A stretch of DNA of 64,000 nt. Source: Micromonospora foliorum. Its GTDB lineage: Bacteria; Actinomycetota; Actinomycetes; Mycobacteriales; Micromonosporaceae. Below, in pieces: positions 1-9,369 of the stretch. Position 1 is the first letter of the stretch, and each line of letters opens with the position of its first letter. The position numbers were made by a program, and so were the translations under genes. The stretch is from contig NZ_JAKKFF010000033.1 in the NCBI RefSeq assembly GCF_022229015.1, positions 1 through 64,000 on the forward strand. Reading direction: 5' to 3'. Below the pieces are notes generated by a model. The model made no database searches, had not been told where the DNA came from, and saw only the letters and a list, made by a program, of their open reading frames with translations.

Positions 1-279
1 CCCCCCGGGACCGACCCGGTCCCCGCGCCGGCCGACCCGGCACCCGTCGTCGAGGCGGGACGGCCCAGCGGGCGGCTGGGCCTGTTCCGGCGCAACAAGT
101 CCCGGGCCGACGGGGACGGCGCGGGCACCCCGGCGGAGGGCGAGCCGCTGCCGAGGCAGGACGCGGAGTTCGTCGACTGGGTGACCCGGCTGGGCAATCC
201 GGTGGCGGACAACGAGCCGGATCAGGAAGGCGGTCGCCGGTCACTCCGCTCCATCGGCAGCCGCCACAGCGACCGTTAG
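1..279 (+). CDS. C-terminal end of an unrecognised protein (partial)
   Basis: An open frame enters from the left edge and ends at TAG 277-279, giving the last 92 residues. The tail is rich in Pro, Ala, Asp and Arg, with a short hydrophobic/basic patch (GRLGLFRRNK) and a more structured end (EFVDWVTRLGNPV). Such low-complexity linkers with a short conserved end are common at the C-termini of actinobacterial membrane or cell-division proteins, but I do not recognise this family. The start and main domain lie outside the window. The reading frame is supported by the following hairpin. Confidence 0.6.
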   Translation, partial: PPGTDPVPAPADPAPVVEAGRPSGRLGLFRRNKSRADGDGAGTPAEGEPLPRQDAEFVDWVTRLGNPVADNEPDQEGGRRSLRSIGSRHSDR

Positions 280-287
280 GAGTTCTT

Positions 288-322
288 AATACTCCAGCCG
301 CACCCGGTGGAGTTGGAGTATT
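288..322 (+). terminator. Hairpin after the partial gene
   Basis: AATACTCCA at 288-296 pairs with TGGAGTATT at 314-322, a perfect 9-bp stem directly after the stop codon at 279. The position fits a transcription terminator. The rest of 323-620 shows no convincing gene on either strand. Confidence 0.5.
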
Positions 323-620
323 CGCTCAGACGGCCCCGTGGGACAGACAACGTCTGATCAGTAGACCTGCCGTGGGTGGGACCTGTCCGCCGCTTGATTC
401 ACCCCCGGTCGGCTCCCACTACGGATGGGTTCGCGCGCGGACGTCTTCGTGGAGTGGGCATGCGGTGGGCGCCTGGACCACCTCGGCAGTAGCCCTCGCT
501 GACGAGGACGGCACTCAAGTCCGCACCTGCGTGCCCTGCTGAGTAGGGCAGAGGCTGTGCCGCGGACGGCCGGGCCGGCGAACCGGTACCCGGCCATCCG
601 CGTTCTGACCACTGGCGACA

Positions 621-3600
621 CTACCGGTCCAGCGGCTCGATCCAGATGTTGCCGTACTGGACCGGATTGCCGTGGTCCTGCAGTCGGATGGCACCCGTCG
701 CCGGGCCCTCGGGCCGGCTGCCGCCAGTCGGGCCGAGGATCTCGACGTCGTCGTGCACCTTGACGCCGTTCCACATTACGGTGACGCGAGGGTTGGCGAC
801 CTTCTGCCCGGATGCGTCGTAGCGGGCCTGCCGATAGACGATGTCGTAGGTCTGCCAGGTCTGCGGCGGCAGCGCCGCGTTCACGTCGGGGGCCTTCTGG
901 GTGTAGATGGCCGCGGCGTCGTTCTTCTGCGGCAGGTCGATGCCGAAGGAGTCCAGCACCTGGATCTCGTAGCGGTCCTGCAGGTACACCCCACTGTTGG
1001 CGCGCGCCTGGCCGGTTACGTCCGGCGGATACAGCGGCAGGTTGAACTCCACGTGCAGCCGGAAGTCACCGAAGGCCTCCACCGTGCGCAGGTCCCCGTT
1101 ACGCACCGTCATGGCGCCGTCGGCGACGGACCACGAGGGTTCGCGCCCGTCGGTGTGCTGCCACTCGGTGAGCTCGCCGCCGTTGAACAGCGTGATGCGT
1201 TTGCCGTGTGGCCGGACGGCGAGCACGTCCAGGTTCAGGTGCCCGGAGTCCGCTGCCTCCTTGCGGTACTCGACCACGTTGCGACCCTTGTTCAAGCGCG
1301 CGGTGGTGGTGACGGTGCCCCACTCTTCCCAGGTCACGGTGGAGGGGAAGACCGTCTGCTCGACCCGTTCACCGTTGACGTAGAGGCTCAGCTGCTTCTC
1401 GCCGGAGTACGGGTTCGGGCCGTTGCTGTAGCGCATCGCCAGGTCGTATGTCCCGGCCTCGCGGACATCGACAGAGATCCTGGTCGAGGAGCCGTCCTGG
1501 GCGAACCCGGCGGCGAAGCCGGCACCGGAGTAGGCGGCGTGGTCGGTCGCCATGCCGACGCCGGCCGTACGGCCCTCCTCGGCCTCGAAGAAGGTCTGCG
1601 GCTGCACCACCCGGCCCGGAATCTCGTTGAGCGTGTACCAGGCCTCAGTGTTCCACAGCTCCTCGCCGTCGGCGGACGAGAATGGACGCGGGGAGCGCAC
1701 GTGCACCACGCGGTTCTCCTTCAGGCCCGGGATCTTGAGCTTGACGGTGCGGCCGTCGATCGACAGCTCGGCCTTGGCCACCTTGAGCGTCTCCAGCTCG
1801 AGCTTCGGACCGCCGTACTGGCTCGTCGCGCCGTAGCGCCACTGCGTCACCTGGTACGCGTCGGCGAGTTCCTGCGCGGTGTCGGCCGACAGCGGCTCGG
1901 TGTACTCCAGCTCGAACCCGACACGCGACGCGCGCATCTGTTTGACCTCGAAGACCGAGGTGCCGTTGGGCGTGAGCTTCTGCAGGCCGTAGGAGAGCTT
2001 GCCCTCCTGGCCCCAGTTGCCGCCGGCGCCCAGGCCACCGGTGTAGAGCGCGCCGTCGGGGCCGAGGGTGACCTCGTTGACGCCGGCCTCCAGGCCCTGC
2101 GTGTGCCGGAACACCGCGCCCTGGTACTGCCCCTCGATCTTCTCGAGGAACACGCGCTGCAGGCCGCCGTAGGTCACGTCGCCGACGACCAGTTGTCCCG
2201 CGTACGGCCCCTGCTTCAGCAGCACCGGAGTCGACGGCGAGTTGCCGATCTCGTTCTGCGGGATCCAGACGATGGGACGCGTCACGGCCTTGTCGTCGAA
2301 CGGACCCGCGGGCGTCGTGTAGTGGTTGTAGAACGCCCCCTGCTGGATCTGGACCAGCTTGGACGCGGGCAGCCAGCCGCCCTGGTTGTCGGTGACGAGG
2401 ACCTCCCCGCGGGGGCCCCACCCGATTCCGTTGGGAGTGCGCAGCCCTCCTGCGACATAGGTGATCTCGCCGGTCTTGGCGTCCACCTTGATCGAGGTTC
2501 CGCGGTTGGGCGCCGGCTGGGGCACGGTGGTGGCGCCGCCCAGGTCGATGGCGACCGAGAGGTTGAGGTAGAAGAACCCGTCCCGGTAGAGCAGGCCGAA
2601 CGCGAACTCATGGAAGTTGCCGCCCCATGGCCAGGTGGCGACCGTGCGGCGGTCGTCTGCGAGGCCGTCGCCGTCGGTGTCGCGCAGGGCGGTCAGCTCG
2701 TGCTTCTGGCTGACGTAGACGGTGCCGTCGACGACCGCGACGCCCTGGGGCTCGCGCAGCCCTTCCGCGAACTTACGGTAGGTCACCTGCTCGGGGCTGG
2801 TCTGTCCGGTGACGCCCTCGACAACGTAGATCTCGCCGGTCGCGTTGTCGGTGCCGCCCCAGGTGGACATCATCAGGTCGCCGTCGGGCCGGAACGCCAT
2901 ACCGGTGACCTGCGGCTGGAGCCCTTCGGGGCGCAGGTCGGTGAGGGTGTAGCCCGGGTGCACCCGGTCGAGCGGCAGGCCGTCGCCGGCCGAGTCGGTG
3001 GCCCCCTCGCAGTACTTCCATCCCGGGGCGGTGACGCGTACGACGTCGGCGTCGGTGCTCAACGCGGAGTTCGGTACCAGCTCGAAGCTGGTCGCACCCG
3101 GGCGGCGCCATTCGAGCCGCAGGACCTGGCCGCCGCCGTTATCGAAGAACTCGATGCGCAATGGGTGCAGGCCGGCGCTGAGGGTGGTCGACCCTTCCTT
3201 GGAGGTTTCGCCGTGCAGCCCGTCGTGGTCGACGACACGCTGATCGCCGATCGTCAGCCGTGATCCGTCGTCGCTGGTGAGCCGGAAGGTGTACTCGCCG
3301 TCGACGGGCGCGGCGAGGTTGGCGATGACGTGGCTGATGAACCGGTCGGAGAGGCCGAACTCGTCGGTGGTGGTCCAGCTGACCTGCGGCATGAGCTTGT
3401 CGACGTTCGGTGTCTGTGCCGGCTTGAGGTCGCACAGCGCCGACAACGGAGCTCCCATGTCGTACGAGCGCAGGGTGACGCCGGGTTCCTGCGGCGGAAC
3501 ATCGGCGGTGATGGGTGCGGCCCCGGCTGGGGTGATGGGGACCGCAGCGAGCAGGGCCGCGGCAGCGGCACCTGCGGCCACGAGACTGACGCGACGGCGA

Positions 3601-3626
3601 CGGCGCCATCGGTTCGGTGCGGGCAT
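621..3626 (-). CDS. Secreted four-domain protein: PA14, PQQ-type beta-propeller, CBM6/35-like, DUF1080
   Basis: This 1001-residue exported protein starts at ATG 3626, behind GGGAGG; longer in-frame starts upstream lack such a site. Residues 1-37 form a signal peptide with an Arg-rich start (RRRRR), a long Ala/Leu core and an AGA-A cleavage site. A PA14 domain follows (about 60-200). Next is a six-bladed propeller like soluble glucose/sorbosone dehydrogenases (about 215-600, with NGIGWGP and TDNQGGW signatures). Then come a CBM6/35-like carbohydrate-binding domain (about 675-808, starting FFEAEEG) and a C-terminal 3-keto-disaccharide hydrolase/DUF1080 domain (809-1001, starting ITLFNGGELTEWQ). 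The combination suggests extracellular binding and oxidation or cleavage of plant or microbial sugars. Whether the propeller is an active dehydrogenase is not shown by the sequence. It is transcribed alone; the preceding AT-rich stretch at 3700-3780 is the likely promoter region. Confidence 0.85.
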   Translation of the reverse strand: MPAPNRWRRRRRVSLVAAGAAAAALLAAVPITPAGAAPITADVPPQEPGVTLRSYDMGAPLSALCDLKPAQTPNVDKLMPQVSWTTTDEFGLSDRFISHVIANLAAPVDGEYTFRLTSDDGSRLTIGDQRVVDHDGLHGETSKEGSTTLSAGLHPLRIEFFDNGGGQVLRLEWRRPGATSFELVPNSALSTDADVVRVTAPGWKYCEGATDSAGDGLPLDRVHPGYTLTDLRPEGLQPQVTGMAFRPDGDLMMSTWGGTDNATGEIYVVEGVTGQTSPEQVTYRKFAEGLREPQGVAVVDGTVYVSQKHELTALRDTDGDGLADDRRTVATWPWGGNFHEFAFGLLYRDGFFYLNLSVAIDLGGATTVPQPAPNRGTSIKVDAKTGEITYVAGGLRTPNGIGWGPRGEVLVTDNQGGWLPASKLVQIQQGAFYNHYTTPAGPFDDKAVTRPIVWIPQNEIGNSPSTPVLLKQGPYAGQLVVGDVTYGGLQRVFLEKIEGQYQGAVFRHTQGLEAGVNEVTLGPDGALYTGGLGAGGNWGQEGKLSYGLQKLTPNGTSVFEVKQMRASRVGFELEYTEPLSADTAQELADAYQVTQWRYGATSQYGGPKLELETLKVAKAELSIDGRTVKLKIPGLKENRVVHVRSPRPFSSADGEELWNTEAWYTLNEIPGRVVQPQTFFEAEEGRTAGVGMATDHAAYSGAGFAAGFAQDGSSTRISVDVREAGTYDLAMRYSNGPNPYSGEKQLSLYVNGERVEQTVFPSTVTWEEWGTVTTTARLNKGRNVVEYRKEAADSGHLNLDVLAVRPHGKRITLFNGGELTEWQHTDGREPSWSVADGAMTVRNGDLRTVEAFGDFRLHVEFNLPLYPPDVTGQARANSGVYLQDRYEIQVLDSFGIDLPQKNDAAAIYTQKAPDVNAALPPQTWQTYDIVYRQARYDASGQKVANPRVTVMWNGVKVHDDVEILGPTGGSRPEGPATGAIRLQDHGNPVQYGNIWIEPLDR

Positions 3627-3975
3627 GGTTCCTCCCGGTGGGTGGGTCCTGGCCGAGGTAGGAGGCGCTTTCTCCTCCCTGGACGGGCCAGTACGGTCTC
3701 GGAACACAAAAGATCGATCGCAGACGCTATCACTTTGGATTGATCAAGCGGAACTTTTAGATTTTTGGATAAAAGTGACCCCTGTTGGCCCATGACCTTG
3801 GTGGCATCTGGGCAGCGCGAGCGGGGCATGTGGCGGCGTCGGGGAGCGGAGGCAAGGGCAGCGCGAGCCCGACGAAACGCCGCTACCACGGTGGCGCGGT
3901 GACTACCGACCGGCGCGGGGCGCCGACGAAGGACGCCTCACCGGCTGACGGTCGGCACCTTGTCGTAGGTATCCC
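3627..3975. other. Intergenic region with an AT-rich patch
   Basis: No gene is supported here. The interval 3700-3780 is strikingly AT-rich for this genome (ttttagatttttggataaaa) and lies upstream of the minus-strand PA14 gene, so it probably contains its promoter or an operator. No clear -35/-10 pair could be fixed. Confidence 0.4.
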
Positions 3976-5673
3976 TCAGGGCCCGGCGACGGAGATCGGA
4001 GTGCCGAGTCGGCCCTCGTTCCCGCTGCGATCCAGCCCGGAAACGCAATAGGAGAGGGGACGGTCGGTCGGGGCGGTGCGATCGATCCAGCCGGTTCCTC
4101 GGGCGGTGCCGACGAGCCGGGCCTCGTCGCCGTCCACCCGGTAGACGGCGTAGCTGGTGGCGCCGTCGCCGCGCCAGGTCAGCGCCACCCCGCCGGCGTC
4201 CGCACGCCGGGCGTCGGTGAGCGTGGGTGCGGCGGGCGGCGCCGCCGGGAGCTGCGCCATCGTGGGCACCAGCGCCGGGCCGCCGTAGTGCGCGCGGCTG
4301 TAGCGGCTGACCGCCCCGAGCTTGTCGGCGCGGACCTGCTTGGCACTGAAGTGCACGCTTCCGTGCACGCCGTTTCGGCGGTTGAGGGCCAACTGCCGGT
4401 CCAGTTCGGCCGGGTCGCGCCAGGCGCCGCGCTCACCCACCCGGTAGTCGGCCTGACCGATGTAGAGCTGCACCCTGGTGCCCCGCACGGTGTCGACCCA
4501 CCACGGCAGCAGCTTGGCGTAGTCGGCCTTGGCGAACCCGACGTGCCAGTAGAGCTGCGGCACGACGTAGTCCAGCCACTGTTTCCGCACCCACAGCCGC
4601 GTGTCGGCGTAGATGTCGTCGTAGCTCTGCAGGCCGGCGGTCGCGGAGCCGGCGGGATCGGTGCGCTCGTTGCGCCAGATGCCGAACGGGCTGATGCCGA
4701 ACTTCACCCACGGTTTGATCGCCTTGATCCGCTCGCTCATCTCCCGGACCAGCGTGTTCACGTTGTCCCGGCGCCAGGCGTGCTTGTCCGCGAAGCGCCG
4801 GCCGTACCGGGCGAACGTCGCGTCGTCCGGGAAGTCCTGCCCGGCCTCCGGGTAGGGGTAGAAGAAGTCGTCGAAGTGCACCCCGTCGACGTCGTACCGC
4901 TGGACCGCCTCCAGCATCGAGTCCTCGACGAACGTGCGCGCCTCCGGGATGCCCGGGTTGAAGTAGAGGCGGCTGCCGGGCCGGTCGGCGCTGGGGTAGG
5001 TCACCACCCAGTCGCGGTGGTGCCGTAACGGGTGGGCCGGCGCGAGCTGGTCCAGCCTCGGTCCGGGGCCGCCCACCGTGGCCGGTTGGCCGCCCCGGTA
5101 GGGGTTGAACCAGGCGTGGAACTCCAGGTTGCGGGCGTGCGCCTCGGCGACCATGAACTCCATCGGGTCCCAACCCGGGTCGCGGCCGTCGCGGTGCCCG
5201 GTCAGCCACTCCGACCACGGTGCGTAGCTGGACGGCCAGAGCGCGTCCCCACTGGGCCGTACGTGCACGACGACCGCGTTGTGGTTGTGCCGCACGGCCA
5301 GGTCCAGCCAGCCCCGGAACTCCGCCCGCACTGTCTCGGCCGGCAGCCCGCGCCGGCTCGGCCAGTCGATGTTGTTCACCGTCGTGATCCACATGCCGCG
5401 CAGCTCGCGGGGTGCCCGGGCTGGCCGACCGGCGCAGCTGGGCGGACCGCCCGCCGGGCCGGCGTCGGGGGCCGCGCCGAACGCGGCGACGTCCCCGGTC
5501 TTTGGTGCGCCGCCGTCGCCGACAACCCGGTGCCGCAGCGACCATCCGCCCACCCCGAGCGCCACAGCGAGCGCGATGACCACAGCGACGAGAGCCTGGG
5601 TACGACGACGGTGGGTGGTGGGAGCGGACGGCTCGGCGGCGGGCATTGTCACAGTCTGCCGAGTGTGGCTCAC
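3976..5673 (-). CDS. GHL10-type glycosyl hydrolase with C-terminal Fn3 domain
   Basis: The protein has 565 residues. An N-terminal membrane anchor (about 27-46, LVAVVIALAVALGVGGW) is followed by a glycosyl-hydrolase-like 10 domain (PF02638 family, about 88-420). That domain opens with the hallmark ELRGMWITTVNNIDWPS and contains HFDDFFYPYP and PQLYWHVGF. A fibronectin type III-like domain (about 475-560) ends the protein. Family members are surface-anchored enzymes thought to act on cell-wall or exopolysaccharide glycans; the substrate is not shown here. The listed start is GTG 5673; an in-frame ATG at 5646 is an alternative, and neither has a strong ribosome site. Gene neighbours give no pathway. 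Confidence 0.85.
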   Translation of the reverse strand: MSHTRQTVTMPAAEPSAPTTHRRRTQALVAVVIALAVALGVGGWSLRHRVVGDGGAPKTGDVAAFGAAPDAGPAGGPPSCAGRPARAPRELRGMWITTVNNIDWPSRRGLPAETVRAEFRGWLDLAVRHNHNAVVVHVRPSGDALWPSSYAPWSEWLTGHRDGRDPGWDPMEFMVAEAHARNLEFHAWFNPYRGGQPATVGGPGPRLDQLAPAHPLRHHRDWVVTYPSADRPGSRLYFNPGIPEARTFVEDSMLEAVQRYDVDGVHFDDFFYPYPEAGQDFPDDATFARYGRRFADKHAWRRDNVNTLVREMSERIKAIKPWVKFGISPFGIWRNERTDPAGSATAGLQSYDDIYADTRLWVRKQWLDYVVPQLYWHVGFAKADYAKLLPWWVDTVRGTRVQLYIGQADYRVGERGAWRDPAELDRQLALNRRNGVHGSVHFSAKQVRADKLGAVSRYSRAHYGGPALVPTMAQLPAAPPAAPTLTDARRADAGGVALTWRGDGATSYAVYRVDGDEARLVGTARGTGWIDRTAPTDRPLSYCVSGLDRSGNEGRLGTPISVAGP

Positions 5674-5842
5674 CGGGTGAACCAGGCGGCCCGTTACTTA
5701 ACGGTCAGCTAAGGCCGGCGCGACGCCAGCTCGCTCCCCCGTTTCGCCCGTCCGGGCACTGTCACGCGGGAACCAGATTCAGCGGCTGGTGGAAAAGCGG
5801 TCGCCGAGGGTGATGGTGACGGCGTTCCACGCATCTCGGTGA

Positions 5843-6403
5843 GCAGGCCGCGCCCTGGCCATCGCCGGCACCCACCCCCTGCCGGACCGCCAACGTCGAC
5901 GCTGGCAGGAATCCCGAGATGCCATCGCCGCCGAGGTCCGGACGCGCGGCTTCGACCCGACGGCGGCCAGTTACGTCCGCAGCTACGGTTCCCGGGACCT
6001 CGACGCGGCCCTGCTCGTCCTGCCGCTGCTCGATACGGACAGCATCGAGTCGCCCCGTGTACGTGGCACCATCGACGCCATTCGCGACAGGCTCTCCGCC
6101 GGCGGTGCGCTCCTCTACCGCTACCCGCCGGGACGTGACGGCCTCCCCGGCACCGAGGGCGCGTTCCTGCCCTGCCCATTCTGGCTCGTTCAAGCCCTCG
6201 CCCGCACCGGACGCCGCCGCGAGGCGACCGAGCTGTTCCAGACCATGCTCGACTACGCCAGCCCGCTCGGCCTCTACGCCGAAGCGCTGGACCCCGCGAC
6301 CGGCGCTCACCTCGGCACCTACCCCCAGACCCTGACCCACACCGCGCTCATCCAGGCCACACTCGCCATTCGAGACGCCCCCACCGGTGATCCCGGAGCC
6401 TGA
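5843..6403 (+). pseudogene. Remnant of a GH15 glucoamylase/trehalase-like enzyme
   Basis: From an in-frame TGA at 5840-5842 to TGA 6401-6403 the plus strand encodes the C-terminal part of a GH15-family enzyme. It includes WQESRDAIAAEVRTRGFDP, SYGSRDLDAALLVLPLL, the loop LYRYPPGRDGLPGTEGAFLP and the ending SPLGLYAEALDPATGAHLG followed by YPQTLTHTALIQA. These are typical of the (alpha/alpha)6 barrel end of GH15 proteins, where the Glu of EALDP is the conserved catalytic base position. No start codon or N-terminal two thirds exists upstream, so the gene is truncated. It lies between two minus-strand genes and nothing nearby replaces it. Confidence 0.8.
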
Positions 6404-6437
6404 TCCCGGGCCAGCCCTGGTCGAACCGCTGCGCAGC

Positions 6438-6473
6438 CGACGGCCGCGGCGCCGGAGAGCGCCGCGGCCGTCG
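6438..6473 (-). terminator. Strong hairpin terminator of the M14 carboxypeptidase gene
   Basis: A perfect 15-bp stem (CGACGGCCGCGGCGC at 6438-6452 with its complement at 6459-6473) and a 6-base loop lie 18 bases beyond the stop of the minus-strand gene at 6491. It can also serve the plus-strand remnant. Confidence 0.75.
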
Positions 6474-6490
6474 ACCGTACCGATCGCTGA

Positions 6491-8923
6491 TCAGCCCGTC
6501 GGTAGGACGGCCTGACCCTTGCGGTAGTTCCTGCCGCCGCCGTCGGCGGTGTAGTTGTTCTCGACGTTGCCCGCCGAGTCCACCGAGAACCAGTGGACCT
6601 CCGTACCCACCGGGAGGGTCAGGGTCTCCCCGCCCTCGCGGATGCCCGCCGAGCCGTAGAGCACCGAGGAGTACGTGGGTGCGCTGCCGTCGACGGTGTA
6701 GAAGACCGCGGCCGGCTCGGTGACGCCGAAGGTCACGTTCACCATCCCCGCCGCCGCGCTCGGGGTGACGGACATGCTGCTCTCCGGCCGGGTGTTGTCC
6801 TGGTCGAAGCTCCGCGCCACCCGCATGAGTTCCACCAGGCCGTTGGCGAACTCCATCGTCTCGTCGTGCGCCTCGTCCCACTCCGGTTGGAACTCGGTGC
6901 CGACCTCGAAGTTCCAGGCGTAGATGCCGTACTTGTACCAGAGCATGTCGCCGGAGTTGCCCGCCGCCGAGTAGAGCACGTCGGAGATCGGACCGGTGCG
7001 CGCCGGGGTGACCGCCAGGTTCCGGTGCTGCTTGATCGAGGTCAGGATCCGCGCCGAGGCGCCCCAGAACGCCGATTCCTGGGCGAGCGTCGGGCGCGGC
7101 GCCGAGATCCGGTCGGGCACGGCGTACGCGCCGGGTGACCACATGAAGTAGTTGCCCGACGAGTGCAGGTTCATCGAGAACTTGATGTTCGGTCGGGCGG
7201 CCAGCCAGTCGAGGTTCCTGTTCTCCGGTTCGGACAGCTCGCTCGGCCCGGCATACGTGCCGCTGGTGCAGCTCGTGGACGCGCCGGAGTAGCCGTCGAA
7301 GAGGCTGTACTCGGTGTAGTTGCGGTTGTTGTCCACGCCCCACGAGTTACGGCCGAGGTAGTCGGCGGCTCCGGTGAGCGGGCAGTGGTTGGTCATGTTC
7401 TTGCGCTGGGAGTTGAAGTCGTAGAAGGAGTAGTGGCCACCGTCGGGGTTGACCGACGGCGCGATCCAGATGTCGAGGTTGTTGAGCAGCTGCTTGGTCT
7501 GCCCGTCGTGCGCGTAGTTACGCAGCAGCCGCTCGGCGGTCTCGATGGTGACCAGCGGCGGCACCCATTCCCGGGCGTGTTCCTGCGCGTAGGCGAGCAC
7601 ACCCAGCTTCGAGCCGTCGCGGTGTTTGCCGATCCGGATGGCGTACACCGGCTGCGGGTCGCGGGAGACGCTGGCCGGCGCGCTGAGGCCGTCGCTGAGC
7701 GACGTCCGCGCTGCCGGCGCGACCACGCCGGTGCCCGCGCTCCCCCGATAGGTGTACGCCCGGACCAGCGGCCCGGCCCCGGCGTTGAGGGCCGCGACGA
7801 CCTGAGCTGCCGTGCTGGTCACCGCGCCGGCGGCGTCGGTGGCGAGGTTCACCCGGATGGCCTTGCCGGTCACGTTCACCGACAACGCGGCGTTGGCGGC
7901 GCCGGGGTTGGCCAGCTCGACGGAGATGTCGTTGCCGCCCTGGTGCCCCCATGCGAGGGAGTCGACGGCGATGCGACTGTCGTTGGCGGTACCGAGCACC
8001 GCCTGCGCGTGGCGCCGGTAGCCGTTGGTCCGGTACGGCAGTTCGACGATCTCGGCCAGGTCCGGGAACGCGGCGGCGAGCTGGTGGATCCGTCCGTACA
8101 GCTCGGTGGGTGTCAGGTAGCTGGTGACGAAGTCCTTCTGGTACCCGGGGCCTTCCGGGCTGGTGTCCGGAGTGGGTAGCCACTCCCGCACCTTGGCCAC
8201 GGCGACATCACCGGTGGGGCTGGTGATCCGGACGTAGTCCGGGCGGCTCGTCATCAGCGAGGCGCCGCGATGGTAGAGGTAGACGCCGGCGTCGACGAAG
8301 CGGGAGATGGTCTGTGTCCCGCCGGAGCCGATCTCGGTGCCCGGGCCGCTGTCCCGGGCGACGGTGAGGGTGTTGGTGGCCGTCTGGCCCTGCGCCCACT
8401 TCGCCTCCACGGAAAGGACCTGGCTGGTCCCCGAGGTGTAATAGTCGGCGCGGATGATCTTGATGTCGGAGACGTCCGCCACCGTTGCCGCCGTGGAGAA
8501 CTCCCGGTTCTCCGCGACGTGCTCCGCGATGGTCGCCTCCCGTTCGGCGACGCGGGCCCGCGCGTCGCCCGGGCGATGCACGGCGTTGCCCAGGGTGAAC
8601 CCGGCGGCCGTCAGTGCCGCGGCCTCATTGGGCGTGATCACGGCGTGTGCGACCACGCCGCTGTCCGTCCGTGTGACGTCGTGGTCGAGGTCGACGCCGG
8701 TGGCGACGAGTGCGTCGAGCTGCGCGGTGTCGGCGAGCAGCACCTCGACGACGCTTGCCTCCTCGTCAGCGACGCGACCGAGGTCGGCAGGTGGTGGGGC
8801 CACCTGCGGCACGATCGCCGCGGCCGGACTGACCAGCAGCACGACGGCTGCCGCAGCGGCTAGCACGGCCGGGACGGGAAGGCGGCGGCGCCACCGTGGA
8901 CGTAGGGGATCATGCATTGTCAT
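6491..8923 (-). CDS. Secreted zinc carboxypeptidase, M14 family
   Basis: This 810-residue exported metallopeptidase has a twin-arginine-like basic start (RPRWRRRL) and a hydrophobic signal segment. A pro/accessory region follows, then an M14 domain. Zinc-site features are visible: the HxxE motif in EHAREW near the domain start and the third ligand His in NLHSSGNYF. The substrate-binding NNRNY block (SWGVDNNRNYTEY) and the catalytic Glu block WNFEVGTE are also present. The C-terminal part (GMVNVTFGVTEPAAVFYTVDGS) resembles the chitobiase/beta-hexosaminidase C-terminal-like domain of secreted enzymes. The likely role is extracellular trimming of peptides. The start at ATG 8923 follows GAGAAGGG. 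The gene is transcribed alone and ends at a strong hairpin. Confidence 0.9.
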   Translation of the reverse strand: MTMHDPLRPRWRRRLPVPAVLAAAAAVVLLVSPAAAIVPQVAPPPADLGRVADEEASVVEVLLADTAQLDALVATGVDLDHDVTRTDSGVVAHAVITPNEAAALTAAGFTLGNAVHRPGDARARVAEREATIAEHVAENREFSTAATVADVSDIKIIRADYYTSGTSQVLSVEAKWAQGQTATNTLTVARDSGPGTEIGSGGTQTISRFVDAGVYLYHRGASLMTSRPDYVRITSPTGDVAVAKVREWLPTPDTSPEGPGYQKDFVTSYLTPTELYGRIHQLAAAFPDLAEIVELPYRTNGYRRHAQAVLGTANDSRIAVDSLAWGHQGGNDISVELANPGAANAALSVNVTGKAIRVNLATDAAGAVTSTAAQVVAALNAGAGPLVRAYTYRGSAGTGVVAPAARTSLSDGLSAPASVSRDPQPVYAIRIGKHRDGSKLGVLAYAQEHAREWVPPLVTIETAERLLRNYAHDGQTKQLLNNLDIWIAPSVNPDGGHYSFYDFNSQRKNMTNHCPLTGAADYLGRNSWGVDNNRNYTEYSLFDGYSGASTSCTSGTYAGPSELSEPENRNLDWLAARPNIKFSMNLHSSGNYFMWSPGAYAVPDRISAPRPTLAQESAFWGASARILTSIKQHRNLAVTPARTGPISDVLYSAAGNSGDMLWYKYGIYAWNFEVGTEFQPEWDEAHDETMEFANGLVELMRVARSFDQDNTRPESSMSVTPSAAAGMVNVTFGVTEPAAVFYTVDGSAPTYSSVLYGSAGIREGGETLTLPVGTEVHWFSVDSAGNVENNYTADGGGRNYRKGQAVLPTG

Positions 8924-9369
8924 GTCCGCCCTTCTCGGGGTCTTCTCGGCATGGATGACCGAATGACGTGCCGAGGGTCCCGCCCGGGGTACGCGGTTCC
9001 GCTCTGGTGGTCGCGTGTGGTCGCTGCCCGGTCAGCAGCGCCCACGACGCGGAGAGAGAAGGTGGTGTCCGGTTGCGGCGGACCGAGACCGCCCGCATCG
9101 CCGACCTGCGGGCAGCTAGCGCCGATCTGTGAACGAGAGGCTGTGCCGGTGACGGTCGGTGGACTGATCCAATCCTCAGCGTGCGGAAAGTGATCTGTCA
9201 ATACCTGGCGGGCCGCCGTTGGTCGAAGCGGCAGGACAGCGACCGTCGGGGCGAGGCTTTCTTCGGACTGGCGCGACCACGAGCCGGAACGCCCTTGGCG
9301 CCGAGGCTGCGCTGCTGAGCGCACTCGCACCTGCTCCGGTCGGGCGTCGCTGCCAGCGCCACCGGCGGT
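8924..9369. other. Intergenic region without a supported gene
   Basis: About 450 bases upstream of the M14 peptidase gene carry only short, mutually overlapping frames of no recognisable family. The part next to 8923 should hold the peptidase promoter, but no confident -35/-10 pair was found. Confidence 0.4.

Noticed and set aside
672..3263. A continuous plus-strand frame of more than 860 codons opposite the PA14/propeller gene
   Set aside because: It is the GC-rich mirror of a real gene: Val/Gly/Arg/Ala-rich, with no domain or ribosome site, while the minus strand shows four recognisable domains and a signal peptide.
8924..9369. Overlapping frames of 90-136 codons upstream of the M14 gene
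   Set aside because: They conflict with one another, lack ribosome sites and encode no recognisable sequence.
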